Part shown: one piece after another, positions 1 through 11,660 of the stretch
Layout of the letters: each line of letters opens with the position of its first letter
Numbering within the stretch: position 1 is the stretch's first letter
Source: Gymnothorax reevesii
Lineage: Eukaryota; Chordata; Actinopteri; Anguilliformes; Muraenidae
Reading direction: 5' to 3'
Length of the DNA stretch: 64,000 nt
Assembly: GCA_029721435.1 (NCBI GenBank)
Contig: CM056582.1
Span: 38,894,611-38,958,610 of the forward strand
The notes under the pieces: generated by a model
The model's database searches: none
The model's input: only the letters and a program-made list of their open reading frames with translations
Told to the model about the DNA's origin: nothing
Made by a program: the position numbers and the translations under genes

Positions 1-1780
1 TGTCGCCAACCATGTCCAAAATTGAAAATTGAAAAATATTTGAATATTTTTATTTTGGATTTTCTCCATGAAAATAATTTTCAATGACTTCTAACTTCCC
101 TATTTTCAAGACTAGGAATTAATTGTGAAGGGCCAAATATTCATGTCACATGACAGCTGTAACAACAGGCTGTTGAATGTTCTTGCATAATAAATGATGC
201 TACCTGGACATGGTATCCAGTAGCATCCAAACTTGAAATTGAATGCATGTGCAATTTTTTTTACAAAAACTGGAAATCTATCTAGGGCCTGAGGCCTGAG
301 CTAATGTGAATAAATATTGTCATGTTCTGAATTCGCAAATGTAGTAATGACACAAAGAGGTAGGTCATAATAATATTTAAAATGTTGCAAAACAACATTC
401 TTTTGTATATTCTTTATACAGGTAATGTTCACGCCACTCATGATGAAACACACTACATGTAAAATATAAACTAGCTTCATATAAATTGTAAAATAATAAT
501 CATTATTCTGAATGAACATTGCTAAATCATAATGAACTTTCTGCTCAAAGAATTAAAATAACCTAGAAAATGAACTGATGCTGCAAATTGAATGACCAGA
601 ACTTGGACAATACAGTAACACGGTGTCCATGTAGCATCCAAACTCTTTCCACGCCGAAACTCAAAAATCAGGCATGGCAATTTTTCCACCGTTTTCATCT
701 GATATCGGTTGCACAATTCTGTGGTTGGCATTACTGAGGCAGAAATGCAAGGTGTGGACAGACACGTGTTATTGTTAACATTTTGACGAAACGCGGAAAT
801 GTTTTGCGATTAACCCCCCCCCCTCACTTGACAACTTTGCAGCCCCGGTCAACACATTGTCCGCGGAAAATAAATTCAGCTGTTGCCATGCCTGAAAAAT
901 AATAATGAAAATACTCCCCTGAGATATAATTGAGCCGCATTTGCACCTATTACAATGCCGATGCTACAACAACGTGACACCACAACAACAACCCGCCATT
1001 ATGCTTTACCATGCTCGAACATCCACAGCGTGTTGTTGTCAATGAAGAAGTGTGACGTAAGCCTCTTTGCCGGAATATTCCATTTTGAAGCCAGGTGTGA
1101 TTTTTTTGGTGACTGGTGCGTGTTTTGTACCGATGCTACATTTTACGTCTTGGACACCACGCCGTGGTGTGAATACGATATTAAAAATATCATCAAAATG
1201 ATTATTTGCTATGGTTTTTTTTTATTTTTGTATATTTATTCCAATATTTTTTCGATACCATGGTGGAAAATAAAATGAATTATTTTTCCTGCGGGATGTG
1301 CATCAAGGGTTCTACCGAAGCTACTTATTTTGTCTAATGGGACACCACTGTAGCGTCGGTATTGCTTTATTGATTGAGTTGCTGAGAAGGGAAGTCCCAA
1401 TGCCCAATCAATTCACTAGTTTTCTGGGAAAGTACTCATCATAACTGATGTTAATTTTACTGATAAATAGATAACAATGTGAAATTAATTGTGTAAAAAT
1501 CGGATTTTATTTGAAGTGTTTTTATGTCACGCTTTTTGGTGAAAATAGTCCCAGACATCAGCAATATTTTTTCAAATTTTTTTTCCTGGATACTTTTTCT
1601 TCTGGATTTTTTTCTGTCTCGTGTATACCTTATGGTCATAGGCCTCTCCTAAAATGCCCCTTTAGATTTTTCCCTCAGGTTTTAAGACACTACACAAGTG
1701 TCAAAAAGACACCCTTTGGATGTTGGGAATTGTGCCCAGTTTGGCGGAAGTCCCCCTATGGTGTACTCCAAACAGGAAGT
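1..1780. other. No recognised gene
   Basis: AT-rich sequence with short open frames on both strands, none with a recognisable domain, codon bias or splice-site context. I see no transposon ends or RNA gene. It may be distal intergenic sequence or, if calmodulin exon 1 lies further upstream, part of intron 1. Confidence 0.5.
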
Positions 1781-1790
1781 CGGCCATTTT

Positions 1791-2105
1791 GATTTTAACA
1801 TGTCATTTTAGCCTGATTTCCACACATTGTATTTTCACGAACTCCTCGTAGAGATTTCATACAATCAACACCAGATTTATTACTGAACATCGAAAGACAA
1901 TGCTGATCAAAACTTGTGCCCTGCAGGTCTGTAGGTCAGTGGGCATTGTGATTTTAACGTGTCATTTTGACTCGATTTCCACACGTTGTATTTTTCCGAA
2001 CTCCTCCGAGCAATTACGTACAATCAACTTCATATTTATTACAGATCATCAAGAGACCATGCTGATCAAAAGTTATGCTCTGCATGTGAGTAGGTCAATG
2101 GGCGT
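1791..2105 (+). repeat. Two-copy tandem repeat, unit about 159 bp
   Basis: The segment starting with GATTTTAAC at 1791 recurs at 1950. Both copies run through a TCGATTTCCACAC-like block, a poly-T/CGAACTCCTC block and a stretch ending in GTAGGTCAGTGGGC or GTAGGTCAATGGGC. The copies are diverged, so this is old. Open frames across it are by-products of the repeat. It belongs to the set of dispersed repeats with roughly 160-bp internal units seen elsewhere in this window. Confidence 0.7.
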
Positions 2106-2288
2106 GGCCGCTATGCCGTCCCCATTTCTGATGCCTCACAATGCACAATCGAACAGTTCTCTCTTCCTCATACTTCATCCAAATGGATTCAAAATTCCTG
2201 TACATAAGAGCCCCGCCCTGAACGTTTTCATATGCTCGTAGGCAATCTTGGTCATGGCGCCCCCTAGTGGAAACTGAAAATGCCATAT

Positions 2289-2872
2289 TTTACATTGAAA
2301 TTGGCCGATTTGCTCGAAACTTCATATTTGTGCTGAGGGTCTGCCTCTGAATGCACCTGCCCACATTTGGTTACGCTCTGAGCACCCCTTGCTGGATGAC
2401 TTATAAACTTGTTATAACTCTTTCAGCTTTGTCTGATCCGCTCAACACTTTCTCACAGGTTGGGGCCTGCACCTGTCAAATGGTCGTGAGTGCACAGCTG
2501 CATCCGTCAGAATATCACCACTACCCCAACATGTGCAAGGGGGCGAGGGCCCATTCAAAGCTGCTTGCAGCTTTAATTTACAATGTAATCGGCCAATTTG
2601 CCCGAAACTTCGCATTTTTGCAGACTGTCTGCCCCTGAATGCACCTGCCCACATTTGGCAACGCTATGAGCTCCCCGTGGTGGATGAACTATCAACTTTT
2701 ATTAACTCCTTCCTGCTTTGTCCGATTTGCTTGAAACTTTATCACAGGTTGGTGCCCGTACTGGACCTGTCCATTGGTCGTGAGTGAACACCTGCATGCA
2801 ACAGGATCCCACCACTACCCCCAACGTGCACAAGGGTGCGAGGGCCCGTTCAACGCTACATGTAGCTTTAAT
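2289..2872 (+). repeat. Two-copy tandem repeat, unit about 290 bp
   Basis: Unit 1 (2289-2578) and unit 2 (2579-2872) share many blocks in order: a GGCC(G/A)ATTTGC(T/C)CGAAACTTC start, CTGAATGCACCTGCCCAC, CTTTGTC(T/C)GAT, CACAGGTTGG, GGTCGTGAGTG, ACCACTACC and GCGAGGGCCC, ending in AGCTTTAATT. Similar sequence is widespread in fish genomes as non-coding dispersed repeat. No coding function is supported. Confidence 0.75.
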
Positions 2873-2876
2873 TATT

Positions 2877-2996
2877 ATTAGGGCCCGAGCTGACTGCAAG
2901 TCGTCTCAGAAGGCCCTAATGAAATTGCGCTGTCTATTATTATTATTATTATTATTAGGGCCCGAGCTGACAGCAAGTCGCCTGCGAAGGCCCTAT
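2877..2996 (+). repeat. Two tandem hairpins with ATTAGGGCC arms
   Basis: Two near-identical modules, 2877-2920 and 2954-2996. Each begins ATTAGGGCC, passes through CGAGCTGAC and GCAAGTCG, and ends with the complement GGCCCTAAT or GGCCCTATT, giving 8-9 bp stems. They are separated by a GAAATTGCGC segment and a (TTA)n tract. Each is followed by the same GAAATTGCGC word, so the hairpin plus its 3' neighbour has been duplicated. A similar CGCCTGCGAA core is in the loop of the hairpin at 4385. Confidence 0.7.
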
Positions 2997-3277
2997 TGAA
3001 ATTGCGCCTTTTTTTTTTTAATTACTATTCTTCCGACATTACAAAGGCCAATTTTGCCCCTTTCCCTATTGTGAAAACGCGTCTAACTTTCCGTAAAACT
3101 TTTAAGAAAAACTGGTTGCAGCAAGAGACAGTCCTAAGGAGTTTTGGAAAACTTAATAACAACCAGGTACTTCCACTAAATATGATGCATTAAAATAGAT
3201 AAACTGTGATGACTGGATCGCCCATTTTTCAAATATTTTAACTGAGGATCCCAACAATGTGAATCAATGAATATGAC

Positions 3278-5056
3278 ATGAATCCAAATACATGTACTAC
3301 TGATGATGATAAACTATGTACACTAAATAGTGACATTTCCACAAATGAAGTGCTTCTCCATATTGATAAACTGAGTAAAAACAAATCACCTGGACCAGAT
3401 GGTATTGCAATTGACTTTATTAAAGCTTCAAAGACTCTTGTCAATGAGTATTTAACAGTATTGTTTAATAAGATTTTTCATGATGGTATTTTTCCTATGA
3501 CTTGGGGTAAGAGTGTTATTTGTCCTTTTTACAAAGCAGGTGTGAAGAGTAACCCCAGTAATTATAGAGGTACAGTATTTCTTTAATTGATTCTGTATGC
3601 AAAATATTTACTGCCATTCTCAATAACAGGTTAAAGGCTTGGTGTGAGGAGAAGAACATAATTCATGAAGCTCAGGCAGGGTTCAGGGCTAATTATTCAA
3701 CTATTGATCACATTTTTCTCACTTCAGGCTATGGTTCAGAAATATGCGTGGAAACGAAAAGGAAGGTTTTATCGTTTATAGATTTCTCAAAAACTTTTGA
3801 TACTGTTAATCACGAGTTACTTCTGTCAAGTCTCAAAAAGGTTGGTATTAATGGTAAATTTTATAATATCCTTTTATCAATGTGTAGCAAGTTATCGGCT
3901 TGTGTTAGAATGTCTCACGGTCTCTCAAACTATTTTAATTGTAGTATTGGTACCAGGCAGGGATACATTTTAAGTCCCCAATTATTTATCATCTTTATTA
4001 ATCAGCTTATGGAAAGTATGGAGCAATTTGGTGGTCGGGGAATCTTTATTACACCGGATGTAAACAATTTATATGCTCTAATGTTTGCGGATGATGTTTC
4101 TTCAGTTGCAGATTCAGCTCTTCAGCTTCAGAAAAAGATTACTGCTCTTGAGAAATTTTGTCAACTTACTGGCATGAAGGTTAATATTGATTAAACTAAA
4201 GTTGTGGTCTTCAGAAATAGTGGGCCCCTTAGACCGTATGAAAAATGGTTTCTTTATGGTCAAAGGTTGGAAGTTGTTTCATATTACAGTTATTTAGTTC
4301 TTGTTTTCACGCCTAGATTTGTCTGGACTAGGGCACAGATTACTTTGGCTTCTCAAGCAAATAAAGCTCTTATGGCTATTTATTGTGTCGCCTGCGAAGC
4401 ATAGCGGCACATAAGGAACACTTTGTCCGGCGTCTGTCTGTCCGTCTGTCTGTCCGTCTGTCTGTCCGGTAGTCACACTTTCAGTTGGTAATCACACGCA
4501 GGTGACACATGTGTTCACCTGAACACTCTAGTAGGTATCAAAAGAGAGTAGGTTTTTTGTCTTGTGCAGATTTTTTCAAGGCATTTGATGCAGTGGTTAA
4601 ACCTATACTTTGTTAGGGTTCAGAAATTTGGGGTGTAGCATATTGAAAAATATAGAACAAATTCAGATTAAAACTTTTAAATACTTCTTAAGAGTTGCTA
4701 AAAACACTTGTAATAGCACGGTTCTTGGAGAATGTGGCAGATTCCCTCTTCAACTTACATGTCAAAGGCAGTTAGATATTGGTGTAGGCTTTCAACCCTT
4801 CCTAGTTACAGATTACCTCATCAGTCTTATTTGTTGTTAGTTGTTTGAATGTGGATGTTTATCATGGGCATCTCATATAAAGAATATTTTATTTAAACTA
4901 GGGTTTGGATTTGTGTGGATTTCACAGGATATTGGTGATGTTGGCTTGTTCATGTCTACTTTTAAACAAAGACTGTCTGATAATCTGTCCAAAGAATGGT
5001 ATTCTTCTTTACATAACTCAACAGTATGTGCAAATTACAAAACCCAAAACCAGTGA
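3278..5056 (+). pseudogene. LINE ORF2 reverse transcriptase and C-terminal remnant
   Basis: The first part (3278-3583) holds the RT motif NKSPGPDGI and ends in an SNPSNYRG-type block. The next open part (3748-4194) carries LSFIDFSKTFDTV, GTRQGYILSPQLF and the catalytic FADD in the palm, then a stop (TAA) after the MKVNID block where family members usually continue with K. Homology continues through 4204-4380, is cut by the insertion at 4385, and resumes near 4562 with GSEIWG and IEQIQIKTFKYFL, which is the connection region. The frame is broken by several stops and shifts. In the intact family this protein does target-primed reverse transcription in the nucleus. Confidence 0.75.
4385..4560 (+). 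repeat. Hairpin repeat with CTGTCCG tract, inserted in LINE
   Basis: Starts with a hairpin whose arms are GTGTCGC (4385-4391) and GCGGCAC (4404-4410), then a (CTGTCTGTCCGT)n pyrimidine-rich tract at about 4426-4467. It interrupts the LINE reading frame, which resumes near 4562, so it is an insertion. The right border is not exact. It shares its layout with repeats at 19.75, 20.5, 27.65 and 40.3 kb. Confidence 0.6.
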
Positions 5057-5347
5057 AGTTGGCACGTTGTGTTAAACGTAAATAAATACAGAATACAATG
5101 ATTTGCAAATCCTTTTCAACCTATATTCAATTGAATACACTGCAAAGACAAGTTACTTAATGTTCAAACAGGTAAACTTTGTAATTTTTTGCAAATATTA
5201 GCTCATTTGGAATTTGATGCCTGCAACATGTTTCAAAAAAGCTGGCACAAGTGGCAAAAAAGACTGAGAAAGTTAAGGAATGCTTATCAAGCACTTATTT
5301 GGAACATCCCACAGGTGAATTGGGAACAGGTGGGTGCCATGATTGGG

Positions 5348-5354
5348 TATAAAA
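5348..5354 (+). promoter_or_regulatory. TATA box of Tc1 copy 1
   Basis: TATAAAA lies about 40 bp before the transposase ATG at 5393 and is conserved in copy 2 of the family (complement near 27414). It is a plausible core promoter of the transposase gene. Confidence 0.45.
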
Positions 5355-5392
5355 GCTGCTTCCCTGAAATGCTCAGTCATTCACAAACAAGG

Positions 5393-6265
5393 ATGGGGCG
5401 AGGGTCACCACTTGGTGAACAAATGCGTGAGCTGATTGTCGAACAGTTTAAAAACAACATTCCTCAACGAGCTATTGCAAGAAATTTAGGGATTTCATCA
5501 TCTACGGTCCGTAATATCGTCAAAAAGTTCAGAGAATCTGGAGAAATCACTGCACGTAAGCGACAAGGCCGAAAACCAACATTGAATGCCCGTGACCTTC
5601 GATCCCTCAGGCGGTGCTGCATCAAAAACCGACATCAGTGTGTAAAGGACATCACCACATGGGCTCAGGAACACTTCGGAAAACCACTGTCAGTAACTAC
5701 AGTTCGTTGCTACATCTGCAAATGCAAGTTAAAACTCTACAATGCAAAGCTGTGGACGTTGTGTCCTCCGGACCAAAGAGGAAAAGAACCATCTGGACTG
5801 TTATAGGCGCAAAGTTCAAAAGCCAGCATCTGTGATGGTATGGGGGTGTATTAGTACCCAAGGCATGGGCAACTTACACATATGTGAAGGCACCATTAAT
5901 GCTGAAAGGTACATACAGGTTTTGGAGCAACATATGTTGCCATCCATGCAACGTCTTTTTCTTGGACGCCCCTGCTTATTTCAGCAAGACGATGCCAAGC
6001 CGCATTCTGCATGTGTTACAACAACATGGCTCCGTAGTAAAAGAATGCGGGTACTAGACTGGCCTGCCTTTAGTCCAGACCTGTCTCCCATTGAAAATGT
6101 GTGGCGCATTATGAAGCGTAAAATACGACAACGGAGACCCCGGACTGTTGAACAACTTAAGCTGTACATCAAGCAAGAATGGGAAAGAGTTCCACCTGAA
6201 AAGCTTCAAACCCCAAACGTTTACTGAGTGTCGTTAAAAGGAAAGGCGATGTAACACCATGGTAA
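5393..6265 (+). pseudogene. Tc1-like transposase, internally deleted
   Basis: The ATG at 5393 was chosen because it begins the MGRGSPLGEQMRELIVEQ-type N-terminus also present in copy 2. It is followed by the paired-like helix-turn-helix (QRAIARNLGISSSTVRNIVK) and the second HTH. After the KLYNAK block the sequence jumps: about 160 bp present in copy 2, including the first catalytic Asp (SDES block), is missing, and the frame shifts at about 5745. The rest of the DDE domain is readable: VMVWGCIS, FQQDDAKPH with the second Asp, and SPDLSPIENVW with the Glu. A further shift near 6212 breaks the C-terminus before the GDVTPW end. Inactive. Confidence 0.85.
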
Positions 6266-6486
6266 AAAGGCCCCTGTGCCAACTTTTTTGCAGTGTGTTG
6301 CTGCCTTTAAATTCTAAGTTAATGATTATTTGCAAAAAAAAAAAAAGTTTCTCAGTTTGAACATTAAACATCTTGTCTTTGCAATGTATTCAATTGAATA
6401 TAAGTTGAAAAGGATTTGCAAATCATTGTATTCTGTTTTTATCTACGATTTATATAATGTGCCAACTTCACTGGTTTTGGGTTTTG

Positions 6487-6710
6487 TATATTACGTTTAA
6501 GTCCCTCCTGAATGTTGAAACCTACCTCAACTTAGACATCCCTTTATACTTAAGAATTTGTTTGACTAGATTCAGGTCTAGTAATTTAAAACTAATATCA
6601 GAGACTGGTAGATATAATCATGTCCCCCATGACTTAAGGTTTTGCCCCTTTTGTAAGAATGTAATTGAGGATGAAATCCATGTATTACTTAATTATGTTG
6701 CCTACTGAGA
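6487..6710 (+). pseudogene. LINE ORF2 C-terminal end after the Tc1 insertion
   Basis: Directly after the TA at the Tc1 border the LINE frame resumes. It shows the ETGRYNHVPHDLRFCPFC and IEDEIHVLLNY blocks typical of the C-terminal Cys/His region of I-like LINE proteins, and ends in a TGA at 6706-6708. Coding-like sequence continues weakly to about 6870 before the AATAAA and the (CTGT)n tail. Confidence 0.7.
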
Positions 6711-6939
6711 TATTAGAAATAAATTCATTGGTAAATGTTTTAAATATTCTCTATCACAATATAATTTTGCAAATATAATGTCATCAACAAAGCCAAATGT
6801 AATCCATAATTTATGTCTATTTTTGTACCATGTTAAGAAAATAAGAAATCACGCACTTACCTTCATGATTTAATAGTTGTATTTTGGGCCAGTGGCCTTT
6901 TATTGAATAAATCTGTCTGTCTGTCTGTCTGTCTGTTTA

Positions 6940-7295
6940 GATTATTTTGTTTGCAACAAGCAGGTTCGATGGGATGAACCCCTACCATAGGTGGTTTCAT
7001 CTTGGCCAGGTTGGCCTGGTCGCTGGGGTGAGACACGCGGAGATTCCATTCTGGCTAACAGTATGATGCGCAAGTCCATTTTATTTAATTAAAATCATAT
7101 CTGTGGCTATTGTAAGTCCTCGGAAGAAAGCATGGAGGTGTTTAACATGCATCCTCTATACTAGCCAATGCCTGTGATAAGAATATCGGGTTTGGCAGTA
7201 TTAACATGGTGGACAGAGGTAAACTGCAACATAAACATTTCACAGATTAGTTTTATTCTCCTTTGAATACCAGAACCATGTTAACATAACAGGTT
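6940..7295. other. No recognised feature
   Basis: Non-coding sequence between the LINE tail and the first copy of repeat family X. I see no gene, hairpin or element end. Confidence 0.4.
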
Positions 7296-7865
7296 AAACT
7301 TTGTGGAGACATGTAGACGCCAGCGCACATGGGGCTACTCCATTTATGCACACAGTTACACTATTCTACCACTAGATGGCACTCCCAGATCAGTTATAGA
7401 ATATTCACCATCAAAACGAGCTTGAACACTGTTTAGAATGTGGACGAGTTATGTTCCATCCCTATTTCCCAGGAGTTGTTTGAATTAAACCACTCAGCTA
7501 AGTCTGATGTGCAAACAGCTCAATATACTTGCCCATAGTATCTATCCAGCCGTTAAGAAAATTATCTCTTGTGACAGAAAAAAATCTTTGGACTCTGTAG
7601 CAACCACTTCAGCTATGGTGAACCAATGTCATGCCAATTAAGTAGTTTAAAAATCTCTATTGAAGCGAAAATTTGCTATGGTATTGATATCATGTCATTC
7701 TAATATCAATTTTAGTCATCACATACTGAAAACGGATACATTTCTCCCGTGTAGATTCGTCTATCGAAGAATTCAGCTGCCTTATGGAGCCTTGTACAAG
7801 CCCTCATGGAAATTCAATCACGTCAATGGTGATTCAATGGTATCTGTAACCGCAAAACTATAGTA
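7296..7865 (-). repeat. Repeat family X, copy 1
   Basis: About 570 bp that match, in the same order, the copies at 16.5 kb (same orientation) and at 47.0 and 51.5 kb (opposite orientation). Shared blocks include TTTATGCACACAGTTACAC, ACTAGATGGCAC, GATCAGTTAT(A/T)GAATATTCA, CTCAGCTAAG(T/C)CTGATG, TTGCCCATAGTATCTATCCAG and TCTCTTGTGACA. Strand is given relative to copies 3 and 4. No open frame is conserved between copies. The outer borders are approximate. Confidence 0.65.
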
Positions 7866-7869
7866 CATG

Positions 7870-8375
7870 CACATGTGAAACTCTTGTGTAATTACCAATT
7901 GAATGACACAATTTCTATCCAATTCCAGACCATATAAGCTTTCCTCAGTCATTGAAAGACATTGATTGGACCCTCAGAGACATACAGTATTTAAATACTT
8001 GCGTTACAGTTGTAGTATACTCTCAACTTTGCATAGCTGAGAATGACGTGATTGCACAATTAAAAGACGTTCAGAACCAAGACGGATAACTGAGCTTATT
8101 CCACCATATTACATCTTAATTCTTACCTGCTTTGCATATGGGTATACACATCAAAGTTGCAAAAATCTGGCAAAATATTTTGGTCAAGTGATGGGGTGGC
8201 TGTCCATGTTGAAGGCTTTAGTAGTCATTGTTGTTGTTGTTCTTATTTAGAGACAACCTAGACTACCTTTTCACAGAAGTGTGAACTAAAACTGTATTAT
8301 TCCTGAAACTGAACATTCCTTGCCCTGCGAAGATATCTGGGTCAGGCTCATTGGCAAACACGAGACAGTTTAAAC
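7870..8375. other. No recognised feature
   Basis: Non-coding sequence, with a short (GTT)n near 8232. The 3' part may include LINE sequence upstream of the endonuclease remnant, but I cannot place it. Confidence 0.35.
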
Positions 8376-8379
8376 ATAG

Positions 8380-10282
8380 GTGTATGCTATTGACCACCTG
8401 CTTTGGACAGTACAGTCAATGAAATGCTCTTTAAAGAGGATTACGCAAGTTTGTAGGGGAGGGACTATTATTATGGGAGACTTAAATTACCCTGGTATCG
8501 ATTGGGAAATGGTGAAAGGACAGGTTAGGGGGGAGGAAGAATTTCTAGATGTTATAAATGATAATTTTTTGGTCCAGTATGTTAATAAACCTACAAGAGA
8601 GAAGGCAATTTTAGACTTGGTGCTCTGTTATGACCCAGATGGAATTCGCAATGTTGAGGTACTGGAGCCACTTAGGACTGGTGATCACTTTGCTGTTAAT
8701 TTTGAGGTTTCATGGGTGTCTTCAAGGTGTCTTCAAAAACAAAAATTTTCAATTTTAAGCAAGCAAACTTTGACAGGATTCGCTCATACCTAAGTGAAAT
8801 AAAATTGGAGACACTCCTGGACTGTGAGTCTGTAAATGAGATGTGGGAAAGATTTAAAGGGGTTTTACTTGATTCACAATGCTAATTCTTTCCAAAGGTG
8901 TCCAAAAGTAAGCTGAAAAAGCAGAATCCTCAGTGGATGACCACAGCGATTTGTAGGATTTTGAGGGAAAAGAGGAATCTTTATAAGATGTACATAAAGG
9001 ATAACAATGAGGAAACTAAGGCTGAATACTGTAAAATGCGGTCTGTGGTCAAAAAAGAGCTGAGGAATGCTAGAAGACTGTATGAAAGACAAATTGCAGA
9101 GGGGGCAAAAACTAACCCTAAGTGCTTCTTTCAGTACTGTAGCAGAAAAAGGAAAGTCAAAGAGCAGGTTAAGTGCATAAAGAATAAAAATGGATCGCTG
9201 CTATATGATAACAAGGATATTGCGGATACCTTAAACAGTTACTTTGTTGAGAATTTTACCTCAGAGCGGGTCTTTATTCGGCCAGAGGCCATTTCCAATG
9301 CTCAAGATTCTTAAGTGGAAATTGAGCTTAGGTATAACAAAGTATTAGACAAGTTACGTTAACTAAAGGCAAATAAGGTGGCAGGTCCTGATGGCTTATA
9401 TCCTAGAGTGCTCAGGGAAGTTAGTGAGATCATCTTTTAGCCTATCCGCCATCTTCAGCTGATCTTTAGAAACTGGAGAAATACCAAATGATTGGAAACA
9501 GAGCAATATCATACTAATATATAAGAAGGGGGACCGTACTGAGCCAGAGAATTACAGGCCAGTCAGTTTAACTTGCATTGCGTGCAAAATATTGGAATCT
9601 ATCATAAAAGATAAGCTGTACTTATTTCTTGAATGTAACTATATCTTGAGGGATAGCCATGATTTCCGTAAGGGACGGTCATGCCTGACAAACCCTCTGG
9701 AATTTTTTCGAAGAGGCCACCAGTACTTATGGCCAGAGCAAGGCTTATGACATCATATACTTGGATTTTCAGAAAGAATTTGACACAGTACCGCATAAGA
9801 GACTAATTTTTAAAATGCGCTCCATTGGAGTTGTAGGAGGTATTCTGAAGTGGATTCAAAACTGGTTGCAGGACAGAACACGAAGAGTGGTATCTCATCT
9901 GATCTAGGTATGCTGGGGAGTGGTGTACCCCGGGACCCCTGCTGTTCCTCATCTACATTAATGACCTTGATAGGAATATTGAGAGCAGAGTAGTTAAATT
10001 TGCTGATGATACTAAATTGGGAGGTTTGGAAAATAGTTTAGGGTCCACTAAAGTGATTTAGGAGGATTTGGATAGAATCCAGAATTGGGCAGAAATGTGG
10101 CAAATGAATTTTAATGTTGCAAAATGTTGTACAAAAGTTGTATATGTAGGTAATAAAAACAGTAGACGGGATTACTTCATGGGAGGTTTTGAATTGGAAT
10201 GTGCTCCACATGAAAAAGATCTGGGAATGATTGTTGACCAAACCCTCACAGGCTCTAGCCATTGTGCCATAGCAGTTAATAC
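8380..10282 (+). pseudogene. CR1-like LINE ORF2: endonuclease and RT remnant
   Basis: The endonuclease part (8470-8790) shows MGDLNYPGIDWE, NKPTREKAILDLVL and TGDHFAVNFEV, the end of an apurinic-type nuclease domain. The linker (8898-9314) is a basic region with NPQWMT and a CFFQYCSRKRK block. RT motifs follow in broken frames: AGPDGLYPRVL near 9380, an ENYRPV block near 9547, GPLLFLIYINDL near 9940 and FADDTKLGG near 10000, then WAEMWQMNFNVAKC. Many stops and frameshifts are present. ORF1 is not found upstream. Confidence 0.75.
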
Positions 10283-11336
10283 CTTTCTGCATATGTAGCC
10301 TAGTGCTGCACGATTTGGTAAAAATGTACGATTGCGATTATAGTGGACCATATCGCACTTTGCGATTACAATATAATTTTAAAAAAGGTATCTAGAGGCT
10401 ACCTGCTTTGTAATCAAGGAAAATGAAGAGAATAATGATAGTTTTGAAGTGTATATTTCTCTACTCAAAACGTGCAAACATTAGGGTGCATTAAAAAATA
10501 CAAGTTTGTGGCACTGTTTTCAAAATAAAATTTTCCAAAAAATAGGTTTTTCCTTTTTTGAAAATAAGGATATTTCTGCCAAGTGCAAATTCTGTGGCAC
10601 TATTGTAAACTTGGATACCTTTCTGCAGGCATTTTTGTTAACCTATTAAGTACTACTAACAGAAACCTAAAAGCTTGTAAAGTACTGTCAAAAAATAAAG
10701 ACATTTCTGCAAAGTACAAAAGCAGTGGTACCATTGGGTGTTTGTGGCTTTAAGTTGTCTCATTGTCTTTACTTTGCTGGGCTTTCACTCGCACGCATTC
10801 TTCATGATTTTCTCTTTGCTGTCTCAGGTGGTGTTACAGATTGGTAGTGTTGCTGTGGAATGTGGCGATTTTAACTTTGCAAGTTTTACGCAAGTCTCTC
10901 TGTTCAACGTCGCTGTACCTCAAATCTAAGTATCGACATATGATAGATGTTACGTTTTATTTTCCCTCGCCACCAACTCGCTCTCAGCCTGGGGTCACTC
11001 ACGCTCCTGCATGTTGGCCATGGCGAACTGTAGTGAGTAGTCACGTGACCATACCCATTGCACAGACGAGTAAAAATAGGAATTTTCATCAGCAAAAACT
11101 AACTCCTAAAAAAAAAAAAAAAATCCGGAAATGATGGCAACCATGATAAGTGCCTTCGAACAATTTAAATGTTTTAGAAAGGTGTCTCACTGCTTCCTAA
11201 TTTACCTCCTTTAACATAGGGTACATAGTCTGCAGTATCCTTTTTGAAAAGAAAGGAGATCACTCCATTCCACAACTCAGTGCAGCAGCAGTATTTAAAG
11301 TGGTGACCATTCAATCCGGCTAATCGTGTGGAGAAA

Positions 11337-11373
11337 CTACTGGTTACCTGGATGTAACTCCAGTTCTATGAGT
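11337..11373. repeat. DIRS left terminus, complementary to 11589-11625
   Basis: A 37-base segment whose complement occurs at 11589-11625 with one or two mismatches. It forms one half of the DIRS internal complementary region. Confidence 0.8.
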
Positions 11374-11588
11374 GCATGCATAGCCCTTTAACGGGCTTCG
11401 CTATTTGTTTACCCCTCTGAGGCCCCGCCTCGGTGGCTGAGAAAGAAAATTGAACTCACCTGTTCGTAGGAGGGGTAAGCATACTCGCCTCCTATAAAGC
11501 CTCAGTGCTGCCAATGGTCTTCTCCCTTTGAAACTCAGCATCTCGCACTCAGGGCCAGCTGCGCAGGTTGTTAGAGGGCTAAGCACGT

Positions 11589-11660
11589 ACTCATAGAACT
11601 GGAGTTACATCCAAGTAACCAGTAGTTCTATTTCGTACGAGCTCAGCCCTCTAACGTGCT
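11589..11660. repeat. DIRS internal complementary region
   Basis: The first 37 bases are complementary to the left terminus. The next part, TTCTATTTCGTACG through TTCGCTATTGGTTTAC, repeats the complement of the right terminus near 16058-16105. This junction of both ends is used in DIRS elements to template a circular intermediate. Confidence 0.8.

Larger units (their letters stand above)
5038..6486 (+). mobile_element. Tc1-like DNA transposon, copy 1 (1449 bp)
   Basis: Bounded by inverted repeats that begin CAAAACCCAAAACCAGTGAA at 5038 and end with the complement at 6486, with TA on both sides (5036-5037 and 6487-6488) as expected for Tc1/mariner. The inverted repeats continue inward for more than 150 bp (blocks GATTTGCAAATCCTTTTCAA and TTCAATTGAATA occur at both ends in opposite orientation). 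It sits in the C-terminal coding part of the LINE, which continues directly after it. Copy 2 of the same family is at 26148-27643. Confidence 0.9.
3210..6937 (+). mobile_element. I-type (Nimb-like) LINE, broken by two insertions
   Basis: A non-LTR retrotransposon body on the + strand that starts inside the reverse transcriptase domain and keeps its 3' end. It is interrupted by a hairpin repeat at about 4385-4560 and by a Tc1 element at 5038-6486. Coding homology resumes after each insertion. The 3' end has an AATAAA-like ATTGAATAAAT followed by a (CTGT)n tail at about 6908-6934, a common type of LINE tail. The clade (I/Nimb) is judged from the look of the RT and C-terminal region and is not certain. 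The element is dead. Confidence 0.75.
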
